From assembly GCF_902652685.1 (NCBI RefSeq), contig NZ_CACRUY010000003.1, forward strand, positions 1 to 64,000: a stretch of DNA of 64,000 bases. Direction: 5' to 3'. This document shows positions 49,956-58,472 of this stretch, piece by piece; the stretch's first letter is position 1, and each line of letters begins with the position of its first letter. Source of the stretch: Mycobacterium sp. Marseille-P9652. GTDB taxonomy: Bacteria; Actinomycetota; Actinomycetes; Mycobacteriales; Mycobacteriaceae. The notes below the pieces were generated by a model, which was not told the origin of the DNA, made no database searches, and was given only the letters and a program-made list of their open reading frames with translations. A program made the position numbers and the translations under genes.

Positions 49956-50903
49956 TCAGCCGACGGTCTCCACGGCGCGTCGGGGGACATTGTGCAGCCG
50001 GCGCGGATCGACGCCGGTGCGACGCCAGGCGGCCGCCGCCCAGGGTGTGTACACGAACCAGAGCGGCATCCGGTTGACCACCGGGTTCAGGGCCCGCACG
50101 ACGGCGGCGAACCGCCGAAAGCGCCTCTCCTTCTTGGCATCCCACTGCAGTCGGCACACCTCGCGCATCTGCGGGGGCAGGGTGCCGACGAGCACCAGCC
50201 GGGTGTAGGCGTTCAGCGGTGCGGACAGCACCCGCCATACGGGCCTGGGAATCCAGCGCGGACCCGGTATCCCCTTGCGGATGTAGCCGGTGCCGTACAG
50301 CACGGTCTTGTGCGGGACGAACCGGTCGAGCATCGCGTCCCAGTAGGCGACGAAGTCGTCGTACGTCTGCGGCTGCCCGCGGTCGCTGACCCCGTAGAGG
50401 GAGTACCAGACCTTGCCCTCCTCGAAGATCTGCCGCTTCTCGGCATCGGAGAGCCTGCGGATGAACGTGTCGGCGGTGTAGATGACCTGGTCGACGAACG
50501 TGGCGTGCGCCCAGTAGAACAGCTCGGGGTTCAGCGCGTGATAGCGGGAGCCGTCGCTGATGGTGCCCTTGATGGGCTTGTGAAAGTCGCGGACCTTGCG
50601 CCCCCACGTGTGCGGGTCGTCGGAGTAGACCGTCTTCATCAGGGGCGGCGCGGTCCGCCTGGCCCGGCCCAGCATGTCGCTGAAGATCACCGAGTGGTCG
50701 AACACGCCCTGGGCCAGTTGCTCGATGCAGTTCTCGACGCCGGCGGTGCGCTGGAACCCGAAGAACTGAGTGCGGTTGTCCCCGTAAAACTTCCAGATCA
50801 GCGACTCCGGCCCCAGGCGCGGGCCGGCGGCGTCGGCCGGTTCCTCCACGGGCATGGGCACGGCCTCGCGGACCCCGGTGTCGAAGTCCGGCTGCGTCGT
50901 CAT
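49956..50903 (-). CDS. MpaB/DUF2236-family oxygenase
   Basis: A 315-residue protein of the DUF2236 (MpaB/rubber-oxygenase-like) family. Shared features include FFGFQRTAGVENCIEQLAQGVFDHS, HALNPELFYWAHATFVDQVIYTADTF with candidate heme-ligand His residues, and a C-terminal PLWFVYTPWAAAAWRRTG. Family members are heme oxygenases that cleave C=C bonds of isoprenoids; many bacterial ones are uncharacterised. The start is ATG 50903. It diverges from a TetR regulator across 111 bp with a dyad and leads a probable operon with the LuxE/LuxC-like pair. Confidence 0.78.
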   Translation of the reverse strand: MTTQPDFDTGVREAVPMPVEEPADAAGPRLGPESLIWKFYGDNRTQFFGFQRTAGVENCIEQLAQGVFDHSVIFSDMLGRARRTAPPLMKTVYSDDPHTWGRKVRDFHKPIKGTISDGSRYHALNPELFYWAHATFVDQVIYTADTFIRRLSDAEKRQIFEEGKVWYSLYGVSDRGQPQTYDDFVAYWDAMLDRFVPHKTVLYGTGYIRKGIPGPRWIPRPVWRVLSAPLNAYTRLVLVGTLPPQMREVCRLQWDAKKERRFRRFAAVVRALNPVVNRMPLWFVYTPWAAAAWRRTGVDPRRLHNVPRRAVETVG

Positions 50904-50932
50904 TGCGTGCCCCCATACCCGCCCAAAAGGCC

Positions 50933-50976
50933 TATTGTGGCGCAGAGAAACAAAACCGTATCTTTGTGTCACCATA
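50933..50976. promoter_or_regulatory. Imperfect dyad between the MpaB-like and tetR genes
   Basis: TATTGTGGCGCAGAG (50933-50947) and the reverse complement of 50962-50976 agree at 11 of 15 positions, centred in the 111-bp divergent promoter region. It is a candidate operator for the adjacent TetR protein. Confidence 0.45.
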
Positions 50977-51014
50977 GCAGCGGTGCGCCGAGAGTGCCGA
51001 GGGGGTCGTGATTC

Positions 51015-51590
51015 GTGCCGAACCACAGCCCAGACGGCAACCTGGACGAGAAGATCCTCGACACGGCGCGGGCCGTGTTCGAGACCTACGGCGTGCGCCG
51101 GGCCAACATCGAGGACGTCGCCGCGCGCGCCGGGGTCAGCCGCAGCACCGTGTACCGGCGCTTCCCGACCAAGGACGACCTCTTCGAGAAGGTGGTGCGG
51201 CGCGAGGCCGAGTTCTTCTTCAGCACGCTCGACCAGGCCACGACCGGGTGCGACCCGCAGGAGGCCGTCGTCGAGGCGTTCGCGCTCGGGGTGCGCCTGG
51301 TCCAGGATTCGCCGCTCTACTCGCGCATCGTCGACAGCGAGCCGGAGCTGTTCGGCCTGTTCTCCCGCTCGCACGTCTTCCCGATCCGCCAGTTCGCCGA
51401 CGGCATCGCCCACACGCTGCGGCGTTGCGGCGCCGACGTTCCCGACGACGAGCTCGCCGACATCGCCGACATCCTCCTGCGGGTGGCGCTGGGCATCATC
51501 GTCTTCCCCACCGACCGTCTGGACATTTCGGATCAGGCGGCCGTCCGCCGCTACGCGGCCCGCTACCTCGTTCCGATCATCGGCCGCTAG
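51015..51590 (+). CDS. TetR-family regulator
   Basis: A 191-residue TetR-type repressor. Its N-terminal HTH reads ILDTARAVFETYGVRRANIEDVAARAGVSRSTVYRRFPTKDDLFEKVV, a classical TetR DNA-binding domain, and a helical ligand-binding domain makes up the rest. GTG 51015 is the start. It diverges from the MpaB-like gene and is followed after nine bases by the LipJ-type gene. It likely controls both directions. Confidence 0.87.
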   Translation: MPNHSPDGNLDEKILDTARAVFETYGVRRANIEDVAARAGVSRSTVYRRFPTKDDLFEKVVRREAEFFFSTLDQATTGCDPQEAVVEAFALGVRLVQDSPLYSRIVDSEPELFGLFSRSHVFPIRQFADGIAHTLRRCGADVPDDELADIADILLRVALGIIVFPTDRLDISDQAAVRRYAARYLVPIIGR

Positions 51591-51599
51591 CCTGGAGCC

Positions 51600-52985
51600 A
51601 TGTCTGGGACCTCTGCGGTTCCGCGCACCCGATACGCCAGCTGCGGCGAAGTCGACATCGCCTATCAGGTCTTCGGCGAGGGCCCGACCGACCTGCTCGT
51701 CCTGCCGGGTCCCCTCATCCCGATCGACTGCGTCGACTCCGAGCCGTCGATGTACCGCTTCCACCGGCGGCTGGCCTCCTTCAGCCGGGTGATCCGCTTC
51801 GACCAGCGCGGCATCGGGCTGTCCTCCCGGGTCGCCTCGCTCGACGCCATCGGGCCGACGTCGTGGGCCCAGGACGCCGTCGCGGTGATGGACGCGGTCG
51901 GCTCCGAGCGGGCGACGGTATTCGCCCCGGGGTTCACCTCGCTGGCCGGGCTCGTCCTGGCGGCCGACTTCCCCGACCGCGTGGCCAACCTGGTGATCTT
52001 CAACGGCTCGGCGCGCACCCTGCGCGGGCCCGACTACCCGATCGGCAGCGACATGACCGCGTCGGACCCGTTCACGACGGTCGGGATCGAGCCCGACGCC
52101 GTCGAGCGGGGCTTCGACATCCTCGGAGTCGTCGCCCCGTCTGTCTCCACCGACGGGGCCTTCCGCGCGTGGTGGGACCACGCCGGCAACCGCGCGGCGT
52201 CGCCGAGCATGGCGCGCGCGTTCATCAGGAAGATCCGCGAGGCCGACGTCCGCGACACCCTGGCCCGCATCACGGTGCCCACCCTGATCCTGCACCGCGA
52301 CAACCCGCTGTTCAGCCCGCTGGGCCACGGCGTCTACCTCGCCGAGCGCATCGCCGGCTCGCGGCTGGTCGAGCTGCCGGGCGAGGACGCCCTGTACTGG
52401 GTCGGCGACACGGCGCCGATGCTCGACGAGATCGAGGAGTTCGTCACCGGGGTCCGGGCCGCCTCCTACACCGAGCGCCTGCTCACCACGATCGTGTTCA
52501 CCGACATCGTCGGCTCCACCGAGCGCGCCGCGGCTCTCGGCGACCATCGGTGGCGTGACCTGCTCGACAATCACGACCGCATCGTGCGCCACGAGCTGCA
52601 GCGCTTCGGCGGGCGCGAAGTCAACACGGCCGGAGACGGATTCGTCGCGACATTCAGCAGCCCGAGCGCGGCCATCGCCTGCTCCGACGCCATCGTCGAC
52701 GCGGTCGGCGTCCTCGGCATCGAGGTGCGGGTCGGCATCCACGCCGGCGAGGTGGAGGTGCGCGAAGCCTCGAGAGTGGACGTCGCCGGCATGGCCGTGC
52801 ACATCGCGGCGCGCGTGGCGGCCCTCGCCCGCCCCAGCGAAGTGCTGGTCTCCTCGACCGTGCGGGACATCGTCACCGGATCACGCCACCAGTTCACCGA
52901 CCGCGGCGAGGCCGAGCTCAAGGGTGTGCCCGGCCGGTGGCGCCTGTGCGCGTTGGTGCGCGAAAACGCCGTGGCGAGGCGGTAA
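51600..52985 (+). CDS. lipJ: Alpha/beta-hydrolase fused to a class III adenylate cyclase, LipJ type
   Basis: A 461-residue fusion. Residues 1-290 form an alpha/beta-hydrolase fold ([10 protein letters not shown] is typical), but the nucleophile elbow reads APGFTSLAG without a GxSxG serine. Residues 300-455 form a class III cyclase with metal Asp in [11 protein letters not shown] and in NTAGDGF. The substrate-specifying Lys is replaced by Asn342 and the transition-state Asn by His401 (AVHIAARV). M. tuberculosis Rv1900c (LipJ, 462 residues) has the same design and non-canonical Asn342/His402 and is an active cyclase, so activity is plausible. Start ATG 51600. Confidence 0.88.
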   Translation: MSGTSAVPRTRYASCGEVDIAYQVFGEGPTDLLVLPGPLIPIDCVDSEPSMYRFHRRLASFSRVIRFDQRGIGLSSRVASLDAIGPTSWAQDAVAVMDAVGSERATVFAPGFTSLAGLVLAADFPDRVANLVIFNGSARTLRGPDYPIGSDMTASDPFTTVGIEPDAVERGFDILGVVAPSVSTDGAFRAWWDHAGNRAASPSMARAFIRKIREADVRDTLARITVPTLILHRDNPLFSPLGHGVYLAERIAGSRLVELPGEDALYWVGDTAPMLDEIEEFVTGVRAASYTERLLTTIVFTDIVGSTERAAALGDHRWRDLLDNHDRIVRHELQRFGGREVNTAGDGFVATFSSPSAAIACSDAIVDAVGVLGIEVRVGIHAGEVEVREASRVDVAGMAVHIAARVAALARPSEVLVSSTVRDIVTGSRHQFTDRGEAELKGVPGRWRLCALVRENAVARR

Positions 52986-53064
52986 TTCGCGGGAGCAACG
53001 GCGTAGCCTGATCGAAGTCTCGATACGCGCTGTCCCGCTTCGGGATTGCTTCGAAGGAGTGCGC

Positions 53065-53802
53065 ATGACCGACGTCCGCATCTCGCTGCCCCCCGCGCTG
53101 CGCCGCGCGGTCGACCTACTCGCCGACCGGCCGACCGACATCGATGCGAGCAAGGGTTATCTCGACCTGCTCGACCCCGCGGACGACGACGTGCCGAGGA
53201 ACACCGGCCCGATCCAGGCGGCGTGGGCGTCCCCCGTGGGGTCGATGCTCTACGACAACACCCAGGCCCTGGCCCGCCGGCTGGTCAACGCCTGGCGACT
53301 CCCGATCGAGTGGCTCCGCATCCCGCCGGGCGGCATCGCGCTCGACGTCGGTTCGGGCCCGGGCAACATCACCGCGTCGTTGGCGCGCGCCGCGGGCCCG
53401 GACGGGCTCGCCCTCGGCGTCGACATCTCTGAGCCGATGCTCGAGCGCGCCGTCCGCAACGAGGCGGGGCCACGGGTCGGGTTCATTCGGGCCGACGCGC
53501 AACGGCTTCCGCTGCGCGACGGATGCGTCGACGCCGTGGTCTCGACCGCCGTGTTGCAACTGGTCCCCCACCCGACGGCGGCCCTCGCCGAGATGGGCCG
53601 GGTGCTCCGTCGCGGCGGGCGGCTGGCCGTCATGGTGCCGACCGCCGGGCCCCTGGCCCGGTTCTGGCAGAAACTGCCCAACGTGGGGGCGCACGTGTTC
53701 GGCAACGACGAGATCGCCGACATCCTGCGGGACCACGGGTTCACCCGCGTGCGGGTGAAGAATCTCGGCACGATCCAGTGGGTGCGCGGCACCAAGGCGT
53801 GA
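53065..53802 (+). CDS. SAM-dependent methyltransferase
   Basis: A 245-residue class I methyltransferase. Motif I is ALDVGSGPGNITASLA (about residues 92-107), motif II LGVDIS and motif III DAVVSTAVLQLVPHP. AAGPDG and VLRRGGRLAVMVPTAG are typical of UbiE/MenG-like and small-molecule methyltransferases. The start ATG 53065 follows AAGGAG by five to six bases. It is convergent with the SDR gene ending at 53815. The acceptor is unknown. Confidence 0.8.
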   Translation: MTDVRISLPPALRRAVDLLADRPTDIDASKGYLDLLDPADDDVPRNTGPIQAAWASPVGSMLYDNTQALARRLVNAWRLPIEWLRIPPGGIALDVGSGPGNITASLARAAGPDGLALGVDISEPMLERAVRNEAGPRVGFIRADAQRLPLRDGCVDAVVSTAVLQLVPHPTAALAEMGRVLRRGGRLAVMVPTAGPLARFWQKLPNVGAHVFGNDEIADILRDHGFTRVRVKNLGTIQWVRGTKA

Positions 53803-53814
53803 GCCGGGAGCCGA

Positions 53815-54636
53815 TCAGCGCCCTTTGAAGGCCGGGTGGATGCGCGCCAGCATCGGCAACATCAGCTCGGGCGGGGCGGCCCGGAAGATCGCCGCGGCCG
53901 CCCGGTTGACGCGACCCGGGACGACGACGGCCTTGCCGGCCGCGAGCCCCTCGATGCCGGCCCGCGCGACCTCCTCGGCGGGCACCCACATCGGCCGGGG
54001 CAGCGCGGCTTCCGCGTCCTCCTTGGAGAACCCCGCCGCCTCGCCGAACCCGGTGTCGACCGGGCCGGGACACAGCGCGGTCGCGCTGACCCCGGTGCCG
54101 CGCAACTCCCCGCGCAGGCTGTGCGTGTAGGACAGCACGAACGCCTTGGCGGCGCCGTAGGCGGCCTGCCCCGGCAGCGGACCGAAGGCGGCGACGCTGG
54201 CGACGTTGAGGATGGCGCCGCGGCGGCGGTCGACCATTCCGGGCAGGAACCGGCTGCAGAGGTCCACCACGGCGGCCACGTCGACCTCGACGAGGTCGAG
54301 CTCGCGCTCGGGGACGGATTCGGCGACCACACCGAGCGTCGAGAACCCGGCGTTGTTGACCAGGATGCCCGGCGTGAGGCCGAGCGCCGCGACCCTGTCG
54401 GGCAGGGCCGCCCGGGCGGCCCGATCGGACAGGTCGGCCGGCAGCGGGTGCGCGTTGGGTCCCAGTCGCCCGGCGAGCGCGTCCAGTCGGTCGGCGCTGC
54501 GGGCCACCAGCACCACCGGATAGCCGCGCCGGGAGAGTGTTTCGGCGAGCTGCTCTCCGATGCCGGACGAGGCGCCGGTGACGATGGCGGCGCTGTCGCC
54601 GCCGGGTGGGGGCAGAGCGGGGTGCGATCGGCTCAC
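53815..54636 (-). CDS. Short-chain dehydrogenase coupled to an SRPBCC protein
   Basis: A 273-residue SDR with [35 protein letters not shown] and YGAAKAF (Tyr-Lys), and a basic C-terminal tail. GTG 54636 overlaps the SRPBCC stop (GTGA). Mycobacterial SDRs of this group act on fatty or steroid-type alcohols, but the substrate here cannot be told. Confidence 0.8.
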   Translation of the reverse strand: MSRSHPALPPPGGDSAAIVTGASSGIGEQLAETLSRRGYPVVLVARSADRLDALAGRLGPNAHPLPADLSDRAARAALPDRVAALGLTPGILVNNAGFSTLGVVAESVPERELDLVEVDVAAVVDLCSRFLPGMVDRRRGAILNVASVAAFGPLPGQAAYGAAKAFVLSYTHSLRGELRGTGVSATALCPGPVDTGFGEAAGFSKEDAEAALPRPMWVPAEEVARAGIEGLAAGKAVVVPGRVNRAAAAIFRAAPPELMLPMLARIHPAFKGR

Positions 54637-55094
54637 TGATCCGACGCCTGCGCGAGTGTGGCCAGCCGATCCATCGACGCACGCAGCATCTCGGGCGTCG
54701 TCGCGCGGGCGCGCTCCAGCCGGGCGCTGTCGGTCAGCGCCGTCCAGTCGTAGGTATGGGTGACGCTGGTGAGGGTCGGGTTGATCTGGCTTACTTCCCA
54801 GCGCCACAGGTGACCGGCCGGCAGTTTCTTGGGATCCGCGGGCTGCCAGGCGATCTTGCTGCCCTCGATGAATTCCACGACGTGGTTCTCGCGCACAGCG
54901 CCGTTGGTCAGCTTGGTCGTGAAAATGTCTCCGACGCCACGGACGCGCTGCCCCGGGGCGGCTGAGGCCAGGTTGCCGTTGCCGTCCCAGCTCGGGTGGC
55001 GCGCCGGGTCGGCGATCAGCTCGAAGATGCGTTCGGCGCTGGCCGAGATGACCCGGGTGGCGCTCACGATGCGGTCCTCGTCGGTGTCGGGCAT
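54633..55094 (-). CDS. SRPBCC-family protein
   Basis: A 153-residue START-like protein beginning RIVSATRVISASAERIFELIADPARHPSWDG, a classic polyketide cyclase/SRPBCC opening. A C-terminal helix (EMLRASMDRLATLAQ) closes the ligand cavity. ATG 55094 is preferred over starts up to 55223, which have no homologous sequence. It is translationally coupled to the downstream SDR. Ligand unknown. Confidence 0.78.
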   Translation of the reverse strand: MPDTDEDRIVSATRVISASAERIFELIADPARHPSWDGNGNLASAAPGQRVRGVGDIFTTKLTNGAVRENHVVEFIEGSKIAWQPADPKKLPAGHLWRWEVSQINPTLTSVTHTYDWTALTDSARLERARATTPEMLRASMDRLATLAQASDQ

Positions 55095-55158
55095 ACCGCT
55101 ATCCAAACACGTCGCGCCCGTGCGGACCTGCCACCCGCAATGGGTACGGCCATCACCC

Positions 55159-55851
55159 CTAAGCCACGACGAGTGTCTCGACGGGACCCGACAGAGCCGC
55201 CTTGACCTGACGGGTGTCGTCATCGGCCAGCACCTCGGGCTCGCCGCGCTCGATGCCGTCCACCACCGCGCGCGCCACGTCCCGCGGATCGTTCTTGGCC
55301 ACGTCGAACCCGTTGGTCATGTCGGTCTCGGTGTAGCTCAGGTGTACGCCGACGACCAGGGTGCCCTGCTTCTCGAGCTCGACGCGCAGCGAGTTCGTGA
55401 TCGACCACAGGGCGGCCTTGGACGCGCCGTAACCGCCGAAGCCGGGCAGCCAGGACAGGATCGACAGGATGTCGACCAGCGCTCCGCCACCGTTGTCGGC
55501 GAGGACCGGGGCGAAGGCCCGCGCCACCCGCAGGGCGCCGAAGACATTCGTCTCGAAGACGGCCCGCACCTCGTCGATGTCGCTGGCGAGCAGGTTCGGG
55601 GCGGCGAGGATGCCGGCGTTGTTGATGACGATCTCGGCGTCGGACGCCGTGACGGCCAGCGCCGCCACCGAATCGGGGTCCGTCACGTCCAGCTCGACGC
55701 TGACCACGCGCGGGTCCGCACTGGGCTTCGGCGCCCGTGCCGTCGCGTACACCTTCGCGGCTCCCCGCTCCAGCAGCTCGGCCACGATTGCCTTCCCGAG
55801 TCCACGCTGCCCGCCGGTCACCAGTACCGTCGCGCCCTTGACGTTGACCAT
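55159..55851 (-). CDS. Short-chain dehydrogenase divergent from a CGNR regulator
   Basis: A 230-residue SDR with TGGQRGLGKAIV, NNAGIL, DILSILSW at the catalytic-Ser position (ILS) and YGASKAA (Tyr-Lys). The start is ATG 55851. An 11-bp inverted repeat lies between it and the divergent CGNR gene, so it is the likely target of that regulator. Confidence 0.82.
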   Translation of the reverse strand: MVNVKGATVLVTGGQRGLGKAIVAELLERGAAKVYATARAPKPSADPRVVSVELDVTDPDSVAALAVTASDAEIVINNAGILAAPNLLASDIDEVRAVFETNVFGALRVARAFAPVLADNGGGALVDILSILSWLPGFGGYGASKAALWSITNSLRVELEKQGTLVVGVHLSYTETDMTNGFDVAKNDPRDVARAVVDGIERGEPEVLADDDTRQVKAALSGPVETLVVA

Positions 55852-55885
55852 GATGCACTCCTTATGACGTAGGTGAAAGCTTTTA

Positions 55886-55921
55886 GATTCTGTCACGGTA
55901 ATTGTGGTTAGTGACAGAGTC
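55886..55921. promoter_or_regulatory. Near-perfect operator dyad in the SDR-CGNR divergent region
   Basis: GATTCTGTCAC (55886-55896) and GTGACAGAGTC (55911-55921) form an inverted repeat matching at 10 of 11 positions with 14 bases between. It fills most of an 85-bp divergent promoter region and is a strong operator candidate for the CGNR protein. Confidence 0.6.
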
Positions 55922-55936
55922 AAGTACTCTTTGACT

Positions 55937-56539
55937 ATGTCAGATGCATGGCCTGCGTCACAGCGCTACGGCTTGGACTCGGCACCCGGCGGCCTGGGAC
56001 TCGTGCAGGACTTCCTGAACACCTCGGGCATCGAGGGCTACGGCCCGGACCTGCTGGCCGATCCGGCCCGAGCCGCGGCCTGGGTCGCGGGCGCGGTGCG
56101 CACGTGGGCCCGCCTGCATGGCCGACACGTCGAGCTCCCGGTCCTGGCCGAGGCGGACCTGGCCCGGCTCCGCGCGCTGCGCGCGACGATCGGCTCGTTG
56201 GTGGCCCCCGATATGGACAGCGCTCAGCCGGGCGTTGCGGTGGCGCCGGTCGCGGCGTCGCTGACCCTGTCCGACACCGGCGAGGTGCGGCTGGAGCCCG
56301 CCGGCGCCGGGTGGCGTTGGCTGGCCTCGGCGCTGTGTGGCGAGATCCTGCTGAGCCAGCACGCGGGGACCTGGAGGCGGGTCAAGCGGTGCCGAAACCA
56401 CCGGTGCGCGTCGACGTTCTACGACCGCTCGAAGAACAACAGCGGGGTGTGGCACGACGTGAAGACGTGCGGCAACGCCGCCAATCTGCGTGCCTCGCGC
56501 GCCCGTCGGCGCGAGCGCGAGCGCGCCAACGAATCCTGA
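55937..56539 (+). CDS. CGNR zinc-finger regulator with ABATE domain
   Basis: A 200-residue protein with an N-terminal ABATE-type ligand domain (about residues 1-140) and a C-terminal CGNR zinc finger: CRNHRCASTFYDRSKNNS, then HDVKTCGNAANLRASRARRR. The signature CGNR is here CGNA. Such proteins are predicted stress- or ligand-responsive transcription regulators. ATG 55937 has no clear ribosome-binding site, so the transcript may be leaderless. It probably acts at the dyad at 55886-55921, controlling itself and the SDR. Confidence 0.82.
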   Translation: MSDAWPASQRYGLDSAPGGLGLVQDFLNTSGIEGYGPDLLADPARAAAWVAGAVRTWARLHGRHVELPVLAEADLARLRALRATIGSLVAPDMDSAQPGVAVAPVAASLTLSDTGEVRLEPAGAGWRWLASALCGEILLSQHAGTWRRVKRCRNHRCASTFYDRSKNNSGVWHDVKTCGNAANLRASRARRRERERANES

Positions 56540-56546
56540 AGCCAGT

Positions 56547-57185
56547 TCACGGTTTTCGCCACTTCAGGCGGTAGCGGTAGTAAAGCCCGCGCCTGATGCG
56601 GGAGCCGGGCAGCAGGTCGTCGGCCGCCCGGCGGATCTCGGCGAGGCTTTCGCGCGGCTGCGCCACCGCCACGCCGATGTCGCGGGTCTCCCCATGCAGC
56701 CACGATCCCGCCCGCGCGGGCGGGGTGCACAGGCCCGACCAGACCCAGTCGGCGACGCTCTTGTTCGCCGCGAGCCCGACGACCGCGAGCTCGCCTCCCG
56801 GTGCGAGCATCCGGCGCGCCTCGAGCAACGTCTCGCGCAGCGGCAGGTGGTGCAGGCTGGCGACGAAGGTGATGAGGTCGTACGGGCGCCGCGCGGCGTC
56901 CGGGCCGGGGAAGCCGGTCAGCTCGACGGAGGCGTTGCCGACGGACCGCAGTCGCTGCCGCGCGCGCCGCACGGACTGGGGGTCGGGATCGATGCCGAGG
57001 ACGTCGGTCGATACGGCCGCCAGTCGCTGCACCAGCAACCCCTCGCCGCACCCCACGTCGAGGACCCGGCCGCGGAGCCGCGCCGCGATGCCGACCAGCC
57101 AGGCGTGGTAGGCGGTGTTGTGGTTCCAGTACTCGTCCACCGACCGCTCAGTCTGCCGGGTGGCGCGGTCAGCAGCGCTCGGCAC
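56547..57185 (-). CDS. SAM-dependent methyltransferase (downstream of a small gene)
   Basis: A 212-residue class I methyltransferase. Motif I is RVLDVGCGEGLLVQRL (about residues 40-55), motif II GIDPDP, and then DLITFVASLHHLP and MLAPGGELAVVGL. The YWNHNTAYHAWLV start is typical of UbiE/Coq5-like small-molecule methyltransferases. GTG 57185 overlaps the end of the 58-residue small gene just upstream, so the two are probably co-translated. The acceptor is unknown. Confidence 0.78.
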   Translation of the reverse strand: MPSAADRATRQTERSVDEYWNHNTAYHAWLVGIAARLRGRVLDVGCGEGLLVQRLAAVSTDVLGIDPDPQSVRRARQRLRSVGNASVELTGFPGPDAARRPYDLITFVASLHHLPLRETLLEARRMLAPGGELAVVGLAANKSVADWVWSGLCTPPARAGSWLHGETRDIGVAVAQPRESLAEIRRAADDLLPGSRIRRGLYYRYRLKWRKP

Positions 57186-57345
57186 CCCTGGGCATCAGGC
57201 GGACGTCGGGGCCGCCCTGGCCGAGCAGACCCTTCGGCCTGCTCCGGAGGACGGCGTAGAGCGCGTGGCACGCGCGCTCCTTGATCGGGGTGACGACGTC
57301 GAGGTTCGTAGGGCCCTGGCCGATCAGGGCCTGCAGTGTGGACAC
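57169..57345 (-). CDS. Small hypothetical protein, 58 residues
   Basis: A short frame starting at GTG 57345 encodes 58 residues (begins STLQALIGQGPTNLDVV, ends LMPRGAERC). GAAGGA lies eight bases before the start, an excellent ribosome-binding site, and the 3' end overlaps the methyltransferase start. There are no membrane segments; the C-terminal part is basic and Gly-rich, with Cys at positions 26 and 58. I do not recognise the family. Likely translated and coupled to the methyltransferase. Confidence 0.55.
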   Translation of the reverse strand: MSTLQALIGQGPTNLDVVTPIKERACHALYAVLRSRPKGLLGQGGPDVRLMPRGAERC

Positions 57346-57382
57346 GCTATCGATCCTTCGTTGGGCCGGCGGTATGCCGACT

Positions 57383-57407
57383 TTCTAGAATTTGACGCTA
57401 GTCGAAT
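57383..57407 (-). promoter_or_regulatory. Candidate promoter/operator upstream of the small gene
   Basis: The palindrome TTCTAGAA (57383-57390) adjoins TTTGAC-GCTA-GTCGAA, an inverted repeat with one mismatch. It is the only AT-richer patch in the 144-bp gap between the SDR stop at 57490 and the small gene. Confidence 0.3.
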
Positions 57408-57489
57408 TACAGCATCGCCCCGCCGGGGTGAACGCCACAAGAAGCGGCGCTGTTGCGTCACCCACATCCCCGACGGAGTGCGTCGTGGG

Positions 57490-58338
57490 TCACACTCCGC
57501 GGTTGCGGAACTTGCGCAGGTAGCCGGGTAGCCGGCGGACCGGCACGGGTTTGGGCCAATCGTCGGAGCGGAAATACGCGTCGGTTCCGCCGTCGACGAA
57601 AACGATGCTGCCACAGAGGAAGTCGGCCGACTCCGAGAGCATGAAGCACATCCAGGCGGCCATGTGCTGCGCCTCGCCGAACCCGCCGACCGGGACGGGG
57701 AACGAGCGAACCGCCTTGGCCTGCATCGGGTTTGACAGTTGCTCTTCGAGCAACGGCGTCATGATGGCCCCCGGCGCGAGGGCGTTCAGGCGGATGCCCG
57801 CCCCCGCCCACTCCGGCAGCACCGCATGCCGCCGCACCCACCGGCTGACGGCGATCTTCGAGGCCGCGTACATCATCGTCGGCGCGGCCGGCCCCATCAG
57901 CCGCACCGATCGCACCGCCTTCTCGGCGTCGTGGGCGAGCAGGGCCCTGATGGTGCGGCGCGGCACCGCCGGGACCGTCGTCGCCGAATTGCTCGCGACC
58001 ACCACGACCTTCGCGCCGCCGGCCGCGGCCAGCGCCGGTCGCCACGCGGCCAGCGATTCGACGACCCCGAGGTAGTTCACCTGGGCGATCTGGCGCGGCC
58101 GGTCCCGGCCGGGGCTGGGGCCCAGCCCGGCGGCCAGCACGGCGCCGTCGAGCCTGCCGCCGCAGGCCTCGAGGACACCGTCGGCGGCGTGCCGGCGGCC
58201 GGCGGGGGTGGACAGGTCCGCGGGGATGTCGGCGCCTTTGATGTCGACGCCGATCACGGTGTGTCCGTCGCCCCGCAACCGCAGCGCGGTCTCGCGGCCC
58301 ATCCCGGAAGCCGATCCGGTGATCGCATAGGTGCCCAT
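57490..58338 (-). CDS. Short-chain dehydrogenase (3alpha-HSD-like)
   Basis: A 282-residue SDR with ITGSASGMGRETALRL, GVDIKGADIPADLST and a shortened Rossmann region as in bacterial 3alpha-hydroxysteroid dehydrogenase-like SDRs. The catalytic Tyr-Lys is in YAASKIA; the Ser is probably in VVASNSAT. GSIVFVDGG follows near the end. The start is ATG 58338. Substrate unknown; steroid or terpenoid alcohols are possible. Confidence 0.8.
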   Translation of the reverse strand: MGTYAITGSASGMGRETALRLRGDGHTVIGVDIKGADIPADLSTPAGRRHAADGVLEACGGRLDGAVLAAGLGPSPGRDRPRQIAQVNYLGVVESLAAWRPALAAAGGAKVVVVASNSATTVPAVPRRTIRALLAHDAEKAVRSVRLMGPAAPTMMYAASKIAVSRWVRRHAVLPEWAGAGIRLNALAPGAIMTPLLEEQLSNPMQAKAVRSFPVPVGGFGEAQHMAAWMCFMLSESADFLCGSIVFVDGGTDAYFRSDDWPKPVPVRRLPGYLRKFRNRGV

Positions 58339-58472
58339 TGGCGTCTCCGTTCCTGCCGTGGGCAGTATGCCCGGCCCCGCGGCGCGTGACGGGCCCGGGC
58401 GGTCCCCGTGCCAGTACTCGAATTCTCGTGCGAGGCGGTCTCGACTGCCCGCGCCGGGAGTCGGGGCGTCCT

